Assembly (NCBI RefSeq): GCF_900103645.1
Contig: NZ_FNHP01000008.1
Coordinates: 1 to 64,000 of the forward strand
From: Oryzisolibacter propanilivorax
Lineage (GTDB): Bacteria; Pseudomonadota; Gammaproteobacteria; Burkholderiales; Burkholderiaceae_C
Direction: 5' to 3'
Length of the DNA: 64,000 bases
Below, in pieces: positions 8,814-17,919 of the stretch (position 1 is the stretch's first letter; every line of letters starts with the position of its first letter). The translations under genes were made by a program, and so were the position numbers. The notes beneath the pieces are model-generated. The model did not search any database and was not told the DNA's origin. It saw only the letters and a list, made by a program, of their open reading frames with translations.

Positions 8814-9587
8814 TTATGGCTGGCTGCCGAGAAAAGTCAGCGCATGGCCTCGCAATGCAGCCGTGAACCGCGCAAATGTCAGGTCCTCTGCCGGTTGCGA
8901 GATGACTGTATTCCTCGAGTTGGTGGCCAACATGAAGCAAGCGGAACTGTAGATTCGCTCGAGCACAAGCCGCCGGCACAACAGTTCGTACCGTTGTGCG
9001 TAAGTGACACCCCTGTAGCCGGTTTCCCCCTTCTTCGTCGTGAACGGTTCGCCTCGGAACACGGGGTCGACCTTGAAGTAGGGCTCCTTGTTGGCGACGG
9101 GCACCTTGACGCTGTCTCTGTCCTCCAGCAAGAACAGGTAGCCGAGAAACGGTGGTGGAGCCTTTGTCCCAAACCGGCCTTCGCGGTACGCAGTCCAGAT
9201 GTCCTTGGCGCTGCCCACAGCTTCTTCCGAACGATTGTTCACGTTGTTGCCGATCGAGGCGCCGGCCTGGGACTTGAACTCCATGGCCAGGACCAGTTGG
9301 CCTTCCGAGATGACGATGAGGTCCCACTTCTTCGTCGCGCGGAAGTACCCAGGAAGTTCCAGGGCGGTTCGGGTGCGAACGTCCAGCCGTTTCAGGCCTG
9401 CTTCGCAGAGGATGTCGGCGACCAGAATTTCCAATGCGCCCATTTGGGTGCCGCCAGTTACCTCTCCACGATTCCCGGCGTCGATCCGGCCGGATTCGAC
9501 CTGCTTTTCCTTGTTCTTGGCGCGGGCGTCCCAGTAGCTCTGTACGGCTTCTTGCAAGCGGGTGTCGATGTTGATTTTTGTGGTCAT
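8814..9587 (-). CDS. Type II restriction endonuclease, PaeR7I/XhoI family
   Basis: The 257-residue protein resembles the PaeR7I/XhoI family, whose known members cut CTCGAG; length is close to the family norm. A PD-(D/E)XK-like core is visible as [13 protein letters not shown] followed by [10 protein letters not shown] (Asp, Glu and Lys of the nuclease site). The N-terminus has [21 protein letters not shown], also typical. The gene overlaps the methylase by 4 bases (ATGA) and lies directly downstream of it, so methylation would be made first. The recognition sequence is inferred from the family and not proven. Confidence 0.88.
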   Translation of the reverse strand: MTTKINIDTRLQEAVQSYWDARAKNKEKQVESGRIDAGNRGEVTGGTQMGALEILVADILCEAGLKRLDVRTRTALELPGYFRATKKWDLIVISEGQLVLAMEFKSQAGASIGNNVNNRSEEAVGSAKDIWTAYREGRFGTKAPPPFLGYLFLLEDRDSVKVPVANKEPYFKVDPVFRGEPFTTKKGETGYRGVTYAQRYELLCRRLVLERIYSSACFMLATNSRNTVISQPAEDLTFARFTAALRGHALTFLGSQP

Positions 9588-11299
9588 GCGGCGCCTCCCA
9601 GTGCAGCCTGTTCTTGTTCGGTCAGTCCATACAGTTCAAATGCATGTGCGTTGCAGGCTCCGAGGTCGCGGGCCATGGCGGCGTCGACTAGCTTGCCGCG
9701 CAGTTCCGCGGGGACATCCGACCAACGGGGAACGCGAATCCGCCGCAGGTACTGCGCCTGGAACCGCAGGAAACCTCCTCGCATGCGTGTCGAATAGGTC
9801 GCGACGAACAAGCGGGCAATGCGCGACAGCAGCACCGCCTGCAGGGCTCGGAGGTCCCATTGCTCCGCAGTGATGAAGTACAGGTTGTGATGCGGGTAGA
9901 GGCGACCTTCTTCGTAGACGACGTGCGCCTCTCCCTTGATGTCCGGTATTAAGAGCTTGGGCTTGCGTGTCAGCGACGGCGTTATGCGATCAATGGTCTT
10001 GTACCAGTGGCCTGGTGTCTTCTGCGCGCAATGGCGCTGGCTGAGAATTGCCTTGCGGGTATCGAGATAGCGTTTCAGGCGTGGGTAGCGTTCCAGATCG
10101 ACCAGGCCACCGTCATCCGCGGCCGGATTGATGACGCCGAGTCCCCGCCACTCCACGGTGCCGTTCAGGATGTCTCGGGTCATGACCAGCGGCTGTTTTC
10201 GATCGTCCTCCACATCGAGTTCCTCGTAGGGACCGATGAATACTTGATCCGAACCCGTGGCGACACCGATGCCGATCTTGCAGCCGGTCTCCTCGATTGC
10301 GGGGAAATCCTGTTCCAGCCGGCGCACCAGAGATAGTTGGTCTGCCGCTTCCAGCAGCCAGGGGTTGTCGCCGATGGCGACACCACGAAGCTCGCGCACC
10401 TCACCGCTGTCTTGTGAGCCTTCTGCTGCCGTCAATTGCCGAGCCAGGCGGTTCAGGACGGGAGCGTCGATCCTTGGCCGACGTGCCAGGCGCGTGATAC
10501 CGGGCTTTTCCCTCGTGATGACCGTGATGGCCGGATAGGCGATCACATCGGAATGGAAGGCTGGCGTGTCGGTCATATCGACATGCACCTTCAGGTGGAA
10601 ATCTTTCGCGATCAATGCGCGAAGCGGTCCGCCGTAGCGGTTCTTCATCCAGCGGTCTGCGCAGATGAAACCGAGCGCGCCTACTCGCGAGAGCAGGCGC
10701 AGGGAGCGTTCGATGAACGGGACGTACAAGTCGGCTCGGTCGTAGATCGTGGCATATCGGCTGCGATATTCCGCCAATAGAACAGCAGGAATCATTTCCT
10801 GCCGTACGTAAGGCGGGTTGCCGACCACGACATCGAAAGAACTTGGCAAGTCGGCCAGCAGGAAATCCCCATGCACCATCCAGCGGTTCGCGATGGCTTC
10901 GGCGGACCTGGCCGCGATGCCATGGCCGGTGAGGCGCGCGATCACCGCCGCATGCGTGCGTGCGAAAGTATCGCGATGGAGCTCGACGGCACGGATGCAT
11001 TCGCCAAGCGCTTCCTGTGGGGGAGGCATCGCCGCTGCCTTCCATGCCGCCAGCAGGCGGTCTATGGCCGGCAGCAGAAAGTCGCCATCCCCAAACGATG
11101 GCTCCAGAAGCCGAAATTCGTGCAAGGGGCGATCGGCACGGTATCCGACCAAGTCCAAGATGAAATCCACGACCTCACGCCGAGTGAAGATGGCCCCTCT
11201 CTCTTCGACGCCGCCAGCGTTGGACAACGCCTCGACAGCCGCTGTGACGGGACAGAGGTCGGGGAACGCACGTTGGCGTACGGCTATTTGGGGCGGCAT
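9584..11299 (-). CDS. N6-adenine DNA methyltransferase of the PaeR7I-type system
   Basis: The 571-residue protein is an adenine-specific type II methylase. It has an AdoMet-binding motif I ([16 protein letters not shown]), the catalytic NPPY motif ([11 protein letters not shown]), and a C-terminal target-recognition region with [14 protein letters not shown] and the [17 protein letters not shown] segment seen in Eco57I/PaeR7I-like enzymes. It protects host DNA from the endonuclease encoded immediately downstream. The start [12 protein letters not shown] lies 27 bases after the DUF2188 stop. Confidence 0.9.
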   Translation of the reverse strand: MPPQIAVRQRAFPDLCPVTAAVEALSNAGGVEERGAIFTRREVVDFILDLVGYRADRPLHEFRLLEPSFGDGDFLLPAIDRLLAAWKAAAMPPPQEALGECIRAVELHRDTFARTHAAVIARLTGHGIAARSAEAIANRWMVHGDFLLADLPSSFDVVVGNPPYVRQEMIPAVLLAEYRSRYATIYDRADLYVPFIERSLRLLSRVGALGFICADRWMKNRYGGPLRALIAKDFHLKVHVDMTDTPAFHSDVIAYPAITVITREKPGITRLARRPRIDAPVLNRLARQLTAAEGSQDSGEVRELRGVAIGDNPWLLEAADQLSLVRRLEQDFPAIEETGCKIGIGVATGSDQVFIGPYEELDVEDDRKQPLVMTRDILNGTVEWRGLGVINPAADDGGLVDLERYPRLKRYLDTRKAILSQRHCAQKTPGHWYKTIDRITPSLTRKPKLLIPDIKGEAHVVYEEGRLYPHHNLYFITAEQWDLRALQAVLLSRIARLFVATYSTRMRGGFLRFQAQYLRRIRVPRWSDVPAELRGKLVDAAMARDLGACNAHAFELYGLTEQEQAALGGAA

Positions 11300-11326
11300 G
11301 CAAAAAATCCGATCTGCTGATGAGGC

Positions 11327-11560
11327 TCAGTGCTTCTTGTCTTTGGGTGGGTGCGGGTCGTTGCCATAGCTGTCGCTGTCGCGGATCGTTCCATCTCGCT
11401 TGTGGATCACGACTTCCACGCGCTCTCGAATCGCTTGCTGGCGGGCGCGACCGATGGCTTCCTTCTGTGTGTCGACGACGACACCTGCGCGTCCAGCACC
11501 TTCTTTCTTGGTGGCCCAGCCGCTTTCATGTGGCACCACGTGAATGTCCTTCTTGGTCAT
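11327..11560 (-). CDS. DUF2188 domain protein
   Basis: This 77-residue protein begins TKKDIHVVPHESGWATKKEG and contains the QKEAIGRAR helix and a VVIHKRDGTIRDSDSYGNDPHPP ending split as HKRDGTIRDSDSYGND. This is the standard signature of DUF2188, a small family common beside mobile-element defence genes and of unknown function. It overlaps the XRE-ImmA gene by 4 bases and precedes the methylase, so it belongs to the same transcript. Confidence 0.85.
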   Translation of the reverse strand: MTKKDIHVVPHESGWATKKEGAGRAGVVVDTQKEAIGRARQQAIRERVEVVIHKRDGTIRDSDSYGNDPHPPKDKKH

Positions 11561-12684
11561 TTGTGTATTCCCTTCGAATTGCCCACGACATGAAGTTGAG
11601 GCGGCGTTCCAACTCGTCCTTCGCTACTGCTTCTGCCTCCATTGAGCCGCGTGAGCGCGAGCCCAAACACCAATTGATCCAGTTCTTCCGCCGCTACGTG
11701 CAGCTCGCTGGCAATGTCACTCCGAGAGATGCTCTCATCGCGCAATGCTGCGAAGACTTTCTGAAGCACCTGGGAGGTTTCCCGTGTCCCCTCTTCAGGC
11801 TCCTTCTTTCGATAGCCTCTGGAGGAAAGCTCGATGTACAGAGACTGGTAGTGCCAATCGCTCAGGGCGCCAACCGCATGGAGCCTGTATGTCAGGGCGG
11901 CGACGGAAACCCCCCAAAGCTTCTTGAGTTGAATCAGATGCTCGAGAGTGGCCATGCGGGGGGCATAGGCCAATACGCTGGCTCTGGGCATCAAGAAGGC
12001 AGAGGCAAAGGTGTTCGCTTCACGCTCGGCTTCTCTGCCTTGCGGTGAGCCATGGCGATGCAATACCAGGTGTCCCAGCTCGTGCGCCGCATCGAAGCGG
12101 CTGTGTTCGGCAGACTTCTTTGTGTTCAGGAACACGAAGGGCGTGCTTTGCCGCCACATCGAAAAGGCGTCGACTTCGGCGGCGTCCACCGAAAGTGAAA
12201 AAACTCTGACCCCTTTTGCCTCCAGCAGGTGGATCATGTTTTTCACGGGCAATTCGCCCAAAGCCCATTGCTGACGAAGCGCAAGCGCGGCCGCTTCGGG
12301 GCTGCCTTCGCGACTCAGGTCTGGAAGGTCAGAGGAGGGGAGCTCAAAGCGCGCTTCGATCCAGGCGTTGAGCATCAACGCAATCGCCCCGGATCCCAGG
12401 GCCGTATCGCGCTGGCCGGCTGTCATCTTTGACAACGCCCGAAAGCTGGCGATGTCGGGCGTGGGCTCATCCAGGTCGTCGCCGAAGAAGAACGACTCGG
12501 GAAAGCCGAGCGCGAACGACAGCTTCGCCAGGCGCTCGTTGTCCGGGCCGAATTCTCCCTTTTCATAGGCGGACACCGAGCGCGGCTCCACTCCCACCGA
12601 GGCAGCCAGCTTGGTCATCGTCAATCCGCGCCGCTTGCGCGCGAGGGTCAGCCTGGAAGGATTGAAATGGCGGTGTGCACTCAT
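11557..12684 (-). CDS. XRE-family regulator fused to ImmA/IrrE metallopeptidase
   Basis: The 375-residue protein has an N-terminal helix-turn-helix of the XRE type (about residues 8-62, LTLARKRRGLTMTKLAASVG onward). A zinc peptidase of the ImmA/IrrE (COG2856) type follows, with HELGH around residue 200 and a downstream glutamate in REANTFASAFLMPR. In ICEBs1 and phages such proteins cleave or inactivate repressors upon damage. The gene lies between the 215-aa unknown protein and DUF2188 with 4-base overlaps on both sides. It may control the whole operon by binding the palindrome inside the promoter at 13373-13384; that is inference. Confidence 0.9.
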   Translation of the reverse strand: MSAHRHFNPSRLTLARKRRGLTMTKLAASVGVEPRSVSAYEKGEFGPDNERLAKLSFALGFPESFFFGDDLDEPTPDIASFRALSKMTAGQRDTALGSGAIALMLNAWIEARFELPSSDLPDLSREGSPEAAALALRQQWALGELPVKNMIHLLEAKGVRVFSLSVDAAEVDAFSMWRQSTPFVFLNTKKSAEHSRFDAAHELGHLVLHRHGSPQGREAEREANTFASAFLMPRASVLAYAPRMATLEHLIQLKKLWGVSVAALTYRLHAVGALSDWHYQSLYIELSSRGYRKKEPEEGTRETSQVLQKVFAALRDESISRSDIASELHVAAEELDQLVFGLALTRLNGGRSSSEGRVGTPPQLHVVGNSKGIHK

Positions 12685-13328
12685 GCGCGACGCTTGACGT
12701 CGACGGAGATGTCGGGCAACGGCTGAGGCGGCGTGATGTCGATGACCTCGGGGTCTGTCGGAATGGCCTTCAAGATGATCCGTTTACGCCACCCATCGAC
12801 GCGCCCGTCCGTTCCCATTGACGTAGGCAAGGAGAGTTCGCAGCGGACCTCGTCACGAGCGCGATGGACAAGGAGAATCCAAGTCATTCGCTTCTCGTCG
12901 GAGACTCCGTCGTCGGCCGCCGCCGGTGCCGCGTCAAAGACGTAGGGAAGCTCCAGCTGCAGCTGGTTGGAGTTCACTGCGTCAGCAGTGCTGGGACCCT
13001 TCGATGATTTTGTCGTGGGGCTGCAGTCAACACGGCCTGTGGCATCGTCACCAGTCGCCACAGCGATGGCCACAGTGCCACTCGAATTGACGACCAGCGA
13101 GTAGTTGTTCTCGTCGCAACGCGACCAAGCGGGCAACAGATACTCCCGCAGACCACGAACCATGGCGGCCCAGGCACTGAATCCAGGGTAGAGCGGGGGA
13201 TCGTTCGGCGTGCAGGAAGAGAAGGCGACGTATCCGCGGCGTACGATCTCGATGAGCCGATCTTCTTCGAGGCCCAACTGCGCCAAGCGATCTTCAATGG
13301 TGCCTTCTTCTACGTATATCTGTGTCAT
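12681..13328 (-). CDS. Unknown protein, first gene of the restriction/ImmA operon
   Basis: I do not recognise this 215-residue protein. It has an acidic N-terminus (TQIYVEEGTIEDRLAQLGLE), a central segment with NSSGTVAIAVATGD, a low-complexity TTKSSKGPSTADAV stretch, and a C-terminal beta-rich part ending in a basic KRRA. There is no signal peptide or membrane segment. It is the promoter-proximal gene, and its stop overlaps the start of the XRE-ImmA gene. That makes it a candidate partner or substrate of the peptidase, like a repressor or antitoxin, although no DNA-binding motif is visible. Confidence 0.7.
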   Translation of the reverse strand: MTQIYVEEGTIEDRLAQLGLEEDRLIEIVRRGYVAFSSCTPNDPPLYPGFSAWAAMVRGLREYLLPAWSRCDENNYSLVVNSSGTVAIAVATGDDATGRVDCSPTTKSSKGPSTADAVNSNQLQLELPYVFDAAPAAADDGVSDEKRMTWILLVHRARDEVRCELSLPTSMGTDGRVDGWRKRIILKAIPTDPEVIDITPPQPLPDISVDVKRRA

Positions 13329-13366
13329 GGTCAGCTTTCTGCCTCGCAGGGTGGGAACTTCCGGTT

Positions 13367-13395
13367 TTTATACCTTAAACAAGGTGGAAAAACAA
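13367..13395 (-). promoter_or_regulatory. Promoter with palindromic operator for the restriction/ImmA operon
   Basis: Read on the minus strand there is a TTGTTT -35 element (13390-13395), a 17-base spacer and a TATAAA -10 element (13367-13372), about 40 bases before the first gene's ATG at 13328. The spacer contains the interrupted palindrome CCTTGTTTAAGG (13373-13384), which would put an operator inside the promoter. Binding by the XRE domain encoded by the second gene is a reasonable inference. Confidence 0.65.
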
Positions 13396-13566
13396 GAAGT
13401 TTGGATGACCTGCCCCTAGCGAAATTGTTTACGCGACGAGAGGGCGCCTTTGCCGTTATTGCGTATGCGTCATCTTGACGTCGGAGATGCCACAGTTCAG
13501 GCCAGCGCCGACTCGGCGCCAGCGCGCATCTACGGCTGCTGTTGGCCCAGCTCGGCGGGCTCTTTC

Positions 13567-13770
13567 CGGCTATCCTTGAGCTTGATTGATGATGGTGTCG
13601 AAAACGTCGTCGCCCCGCAAATCGCTCCATCTCCCGCGCCAGCAAAAGATCTGCGTTTTTGACGGTAAAAGCGACGGTAGAGACCCATGTCGATCACAGC
13701 CAAGTCCTTTAACCACGCGGGTTTGGGTGGCCTGTTGATGATGGAGTGGGCCCGGAGGGCTACAGAGTAG
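13567..13770. repeat. Left copy of a diverged ~190-bp direct repeat
   Basis: This sequence is a diverged copy, in the same orientation, of 28722-28910. Shared blocks include CAAATCGCTCCAT, CCCGCGCCAGCA, TTTTTGACGGTAAA, CGACGGTA and CCTTTAACCACGCGGG, then GGCCTGTTGATGAT with GAGTGGG after it. In both copies a short plus-strand reading frame spells FNHAGL, then LLM and EW. The two copies bracket the 15-kb stress-cargo block. It may be an old attachment-site duplication or a dispersed intergenic element. The rest of the 13396-13903 gap shows no gene I can support. Confidence 0.6.
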
Positions 13771-13903
13771 CAGGGCGAGCTTTGTCGTGGTTTAGCTAAG
13801 CAATCGAGTTCGCTCGCGTATAGGCCCAACTGCTGTTCGGCAGAAGCTGAACGCACAGTGCGCGTGCGTTATGGCCCGCGCTTTCAGTTAAGGTGACTGA
13901 TCG

Positions 13904-14920
13904 CTATTTGTTTTGGGTCAGCACCATCAGAACATCTGCGTACCAAGCGCAATTGAGTCCAAGCCACTCATCTTTGATCAGGTCGCGGGTGCGCATGTCC
14001 ATGCGCGTGGAATGCACGCCGAGCAACTGCCAAGTCGGCAGAGAGGACCTGCGTTCTTGGTCTTTGCTCCTGCGTCGAACGACAGGCGCACCGCTGCTCC
14101 CACGGTGTGTGCGGGCATCGGTCAGGAAGTAGCCCTGTTGCTGGAAGCGCACGCCGTACGCCGAGGCGATCGATGCGCTGCGCGCTACGGCGAGGTGATG
14201 GATCGTGTCGTGGAACCCCAGCGGAAAACCAACGATCATCAAATTGTCTCCAATCGCCACGTCCTCATTTTTAGGGTCAAGGTGCGACTGGTCGAAGGCA
14301 TGCAGCACCGCGTGCTCGGGCAGGCGGCTGGTCTGGATCTCGATGGTGGCGATGTCCACCGGGCCGCCCGTGTCGGCGGCCTGTCGCCACAGCGCGAGGC
14401 CGTTTCCATAGAGGGGTATCGAGAAGGTCGCGTACTGGGTCAGGTTGCTCGCATCGGTATGCAATTCGATCTCGACGCGGTCGGGAAAATGCTCGCTTGG
14501 CTCGTCGCAAAAGACATGCCGATTCGTCACAAGGAACAATCGATCATCGCGGCGGAAGAAGAAGCCGCTTGCACCGGTCAACAATCGCGTTCCAGCGTAA
14601 GTGTGGATATGGGTCGTGGTCAGCAGAATGGCCTCGACGGCCTGGCGTGGATTGGCGTTTCCCTGTGGCTGCACGATCCCGGCGAGCACCGCGCGCGTTC
14701 TGGCAATGTCCCGTTCAAAGGCGGCCAGCACATGGTCTGAAATGGGGGTGTTCAGAATGACCGTTCGAGCTGCTTCGGCATGTGCTTCGAACGAACGCAC
14801 CAGAGTGTTATGGGTAGCGGGCGGTAATGCTTCCAGCAGAGAAGGAAGCAATGCGTCCAATGCGATCAGGCTGCCCTTGAGTTCGCAGATGCGCTCGGTG
14901 GCCTCCTGCAGATTTTTCAT
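13904..14920 (-). CDS. Cytoplasmic trypsin-like serine protease
   Basis: The 338-residue protein has a trypsin-type catalytic triad: His135 in LVTNRHVFCDE, Asp189 in GPVDIATIEI and Ser276 in HRGSSGAPVV. The N-terminal 110 residues are helical and not part of the protease fold. There is no signal peptide or membrane segment, which is unusual for a housekeeping HtrA-like protease and suggests a cytoplasmic effector or stress enzyme. The start ATG (MKNLQE) is preceded by a purine-rich stretch. It is the last gene of the minus-strand stress block, 93 bases downstream of the cold-shock gene. The substrate is unknown. Confidence 0.82.
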   Translation of the reverse strand: MKNLQEATERICELKGSLIALDALLPSLLEALPPATHNTLVRSFEAHAEAARTVILNTPISDHVLAAFERDIARTRAVLAGIVQPQGNANPRQAVEAILLTTTHIHTYAGTRLLTGASGFFFRRDDRLFLVTNRHVFCDEPSEHFPDRVEIELHTDASNLTQYATFSIPLYGNGLALWRQAADTGGPVDIATIEIQTSRLPEHAVLHAFDQSHLDPKNEDVAIGDNLMIVGFPLGFHDTIHHLAVARSASIASAYGVRFQQQGYFLTDARTHRGSSGAPVVRRRSKDQERRSSLPTWQLLGVHSTRMDMRTRDLIKDEWLGLNCAWYADVLMVLTQNK

Positions 14921-15013
14921 GGCAATGATGCCTTTCAGAAATGAGAAAGCGCGGATGAACCGCGCTTCGCAGGTGGGTGTGGAGAAGTGATTGGACCATC
15001 AGGCCCAATGCCT

Positions 15014-15226
15014 TCAACTCACGGCACGAATGTTGGAGGCTTGGGGGCCCTTGGCTCCCTCGGTGACTTCGAACTGCACGTGCTGGTTCTCAGTCAGGGT
15101 CTTGAAGCCGCCGGCTTGGATTTCACGGAAGTGGGCAAAGAGATCCTTGCCCCCGCTGTCGGGGGCGATGAAGCCGAAGCCCTTGCCTTCGTTGAACCAT
15201 TTCACAGTTCCGGTTTGTGTCGTCAT
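15014..15226 (-). CDS. Cold-shock protein CspA family
   Basis: The 70-residue cold-shock domain protein has RNP1 KGFGFI and an RNP2-like DLFAHF. It binds single-stranded nucleic acid and acts as an RNA chaperone. The 190 bases upstream of the start to nhaA hold no gene and may form the structured 5' leader common to csp mRNAs; I cannot fold it here. Which Csp paralogue it is cannot be decided, so no symbol is given. Confidence 0.93.
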   Translation of the reverse strand: MTTQTGTVKWFNEGKGFGFIAPDSGGKDLFAHFREIQAGGFKTLTENQHVQFEVTEGAKGPQASNIRAVS

Positions 15227-15417
15227 ATTGATTTCCTTTCGAGGTTACCGGGTCGCAAAAACGCATCCGGCGAAGAGACGCCAAGAAAATCATCAAAGGA
15301 GATTCGACACAGCCGCGGGAGGAACCCGGGAGAAGCGGAAAAAGACCGATGCAATGAATGCCTTGCACATATCAACGAACCCATAGTACGCGCATTGCGC
15401 CTTGCGTGCCGGTTTCT

Positions 15418-16770
15418 CTAACTTATATTTTCCTTGGCGTCGAGAGTCTGTGGCCGTGGCAACCACACTAACAGCGCCAGGCCAACGACCGCTGAGAACA
15501 GCGAGGCCAGGAAGATGCCGATCTTCGCGCTGTCCATGAACGGGCCGACCAGGGCAAGATTGGCAATGAACAGCGCCATCGTGAAGCCGATGCCTGCCAG
15601 AAAGCTGCCACCCGCCATGCTGCCCCAGTTCAGATCCGGAGGACGAATCGCCAGGCCGGAACGCAGAGCCAGCCAACTGAAAAGAAGAATGCCTGTTGGC
15701 TTGCCGATAGCAAAGCCCAGGAACACCGCCGCGGCGACAGGCTGGGCCGCGCTCGTCCACGAGAGTGCCAAGCCTGCATTGGCGAGAGCGAAGATCGGCA
15801 TGATGCAAAAGCTGACCCACGGGTGCAGTGCCATCTCCAGGCGCTCGACCGGCGAGAGCGACTCGCGCGCGGCAATCTCCGCCACCTGCAGGGTTCCCCG
15901 ATCACTTGTGTGGGCGCTGCCTTGGTTGCCCGTTGGATGGGCGATGACCTGCCCCAGGATCGCGTAGAGCCGGCTGTCGCTTACCCAGCGCCTCGCAGGC
16001 GTCATCAGCCCAAGGATTACACCGGTGACCGTGGCGTGAAGTCCCGACGCATCGATGGCCAGCCAAGTGGCGCAGCCCGCGATGACATAGATCGGGATGC
16101 TTCGAATGCCGGCGGCGGCCAAACCGCGCAGGATGCCGATGCACAACCCGGCCAGGGCGAGCATGCGCCAGTCCATGTGGTGGCTGTATCCGACAGCGAC
16201 CACCAGGATGGCGCCGATGTCATCGACGATCGCCAGGAACAACATGAACACCCGCAGACTGTGCGGAATGCGCTTGCCGAGCAATGCCAGACAGGCAATG
16301 ACGAACGCGGTGTCGGTGGCCATCACAATGCCCCAGCCATGCTGGCCGGGTTGCGCCCACTGCAGTGCCAGATAGACGGATGCGGGCGCGACCATGCCGC
16401 CCAATGCCGCAGCGATGGACAAGGCTGCCATGCGCGGGTTGCGCATCTCGCCCAGGACGACTTCGCGCTTGAGTTCGAGTGCCACCAGGAAGAAGAACAA
16501 CGTCATCAGCCCGTCGTTGATCCAGCTTTTCAGCGAACGACCGAATTCGAACTCTCCGAGCCGCAGTTCGATGCGTGTTTCCCAGATGCCAAAGAAAGCA
16601 TCTGCCCATGGAGAGTTGGACAGGAGGAGGGCGGCGATGGTGAACGTCAGCAGGACGGCACCACCGGCCGCCTCGATGTGCAGGAATCGGACAAAGGGTG
16701 GAGCGATCCGGTCGATCAATGCCCGGGGGAGCTGGACGGGTGCGGTGGAGTGGGGCCGTGGGTCATTCAT
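15418..16770 (-). CDS. nhaA: Na+/H+ antiporter NhaA
   Basis: The 450-residue polytopic membrane protein has NhaA hallmarks: a MATDTAFVIACLALLG helix with the unwound-helix Asp, the AIVDDIGAI pair of ion-binding aspartates, and GIGFTMALFIANLA near the C-terminus. It exchanges sodium for protons to control internal sodium and pH. It is longer than the ~390-residue E. coli enzyme, mainly because of a hydrophilic loop (about residues 280-310). Its position in a block with stress genes suggests salt or pH tolerance cargo. Confidence 0.93.
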   Translation of the reverse strand: MNDPRPHSTAPVQLPRALIDRIAPPFVRFLHIEAAGGAVLLTFTIAALLLSNSPWADAFFGIWETRIELRLGEFEFGRSLKSWINDGLMTLFFFLVALELKREVVLGEMRNPRMAALSIAAALGGMVAPASVYLALQWAQPGQHGWGIVMATDTAFVIACLALLGKRIPHSLRVFMLFLAIVDDIGAILVVAVGYSHHMDWRMLALAGLCIGILRGLAAAGIRSIPIYVIAGCATWLAIDASGLHATVTGVILGLMTPARRWVSDSRLYAILGQVIAHPTGNQGSAHTSDRGTLQVAEIAARESLSPVERLEMALHPWVSFCIMPIFALANAGLALSWTSAAQPVAAAVFLGFAIGKPTGILLFSWLALRSGLAIRPPDLNWGSMAGGSFLAGIGFTMALFIANLALVGPFMDSAKIGIFLASLFSAVVGLALLVWLPRPQTLDAKENIS

Positions 16771-16925
16771 GGGTTTCCCTGATGGCGTGGGGTCGTGTGC
16801 GTGATGGCCTCATGCCATCCATCCATGCGCGCACGGGCTTTTATCGGAGCTATTGACTCACGCGGTCGGTGTCGGGAGCGCTCCACCGCGGGCCTTGGGT
16901 AGAGTGCGGTCCCGGTGCAGCAGCC

Positions 16926-17309
16926 TCAGTACGGCCTCGTCGCCGTGGCCGGCAGGTCGAAGAAGAACCGCACCATTTCCACCGAGGCATCTGGGCCTCT
17001 GGCATCGGTGTAGGTGCCGCTCCCATCGCCCCCGGACCATGCGTGTCCTGCCCCATGGAGCGTCCATGACTCGATGCATGCATAGCCTTGACCGCAGGTA
17101 TGGACCGTGCGGCTGTATTTCCGCCCGCCCCCCGCTTCGCCGGTTTGTGTGCTGCTGGCCGACGTTCCGTGCGCCTGGCGCGCATGTACGACGATCTGCA
17201 CTCCGTTGCTGTGCTGGACCGTATGGTCCCGGTCGCCATGAAAAACGATGATGGCTGTGATCGCGGCGGCGTCATAGGTGGGAGCCCGTGCATGGAAGGG
17301 GTTTTTCAT
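16926..17309 (-). pseudogene. PHB depolymerase-family esterase, C-terminal remnant
   Basis: The 127-residue reading frame matches only the C-terminal third of a PHB-depolymerase/feruloyl-esterase-type alpha/beta hydrolase. The Asp-bearing motif VFHGDRDHTVQHSNG is present, and so is the His-bearing GAGHAWSGGD; the GxSxG nucleophile elbow and N-terminal half are absent. The first ~15 residues (MKNPFHARAPTYDA) look like chance sequence joined upstream. It is probably a truncated gene without activity. Neighbours are nhaA downstream and a CopG-like gene upstream. Confidence 0.65.
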
Positions 17310-17402
17310 GGGTACTTTCTCAAACTGAAAAGGTTTTGTCGAAAGAGATCAGCGAATGCGTTCGGCCAAGGCCCGCCGCACGGCGGGACCGGCCTGGAAG
17401 GC

Positions 17403-17705
17403 TCACAGCACGGTCACCGATTCGATGGCAGCGGATGCCAACTCCGGAGTGACGTTGTCCGCGATGCGCGCGAGCCCGACCACCTGAACCTGCAGGCGCT
17501 GACCGGTAGCCACCGCGCGTTCAAGATCCTCTCGTCCTACGTGCTGCAAGCCCACGGTGAGAGTGCGCCGCGCCACCGCCTGCTTCACGACATTGGCGTG
17601 CAGGGCCAACTGATTGCGCACGGCCATGCGGACAAGATCCGAGCGGTTTGTGTAGAAGCCTTCCTGCACCAACAGGTCGACGTGACCAATATCTACCATG
17701 CCCAC
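17403..17705 (-). CDS. Ribbon-helix-helix (CopG/Arc-like) small protein
   Basis: The 100-residue protein has an N-terminal VDLLVQEGFYTNRSDLVRMAV segment. This resembles a ribbon-helix-helix DNA-binding domain (strand, then NRSDLVRMAVRNQL helices), as in ParD/CopG regulators. The C-terminal half shows no motif. It lies 93 bases before the esterase remnant and about 200 bases after the histidine kinase gene. A local regulator or orphan antitoxin is possible; no toxin partner is visible. Confidence 0.6.
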   Translation of the reverse strand: MGMVDIGHVDLLVQEGFYTNRSDLVRMAVRNQLALHANVVKQAVARRTLTVGLQHVGREDLERAVATGQRLQVQVVGLARIADNVTPELASAAIESVTVL

Positions 17706-17919
17706 TTTCCGGTCATCTTTTCGGTCTCGCCACCTTACTGTTTCAGTTCAGAGCGTGGGAACTCTCGTTCATAGCATCCATTTGAAATCCTTTTAAAGCA
17801 TAAATGGCGTTGTCTGGTTGACTATCGCGACGGACGGATTCGCGCCACCGCAGGCCGATCCGCGGTCTGTCGACCTTTCGATGAGGCAGGTTGCGCAATG
17901 GATGGTCGGAGTCCGATGT

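Noticed and set aside
8112-9797. 561-codon plus-strand frame across the restriction gene region
   Set aside because: It is antisense to the endonuclease and PIN fusion genes, shows no motif, and both antisense partners have recognisable catalytic signatures.
13331-13645. Minus-strand frame with LAREMERFAGRR resembling the one at 28608-28799
   Set aside because: The resemblance follows from the shared nucleotide repeat; the frame continues into unrelated sequence and is not convincing as a gene.
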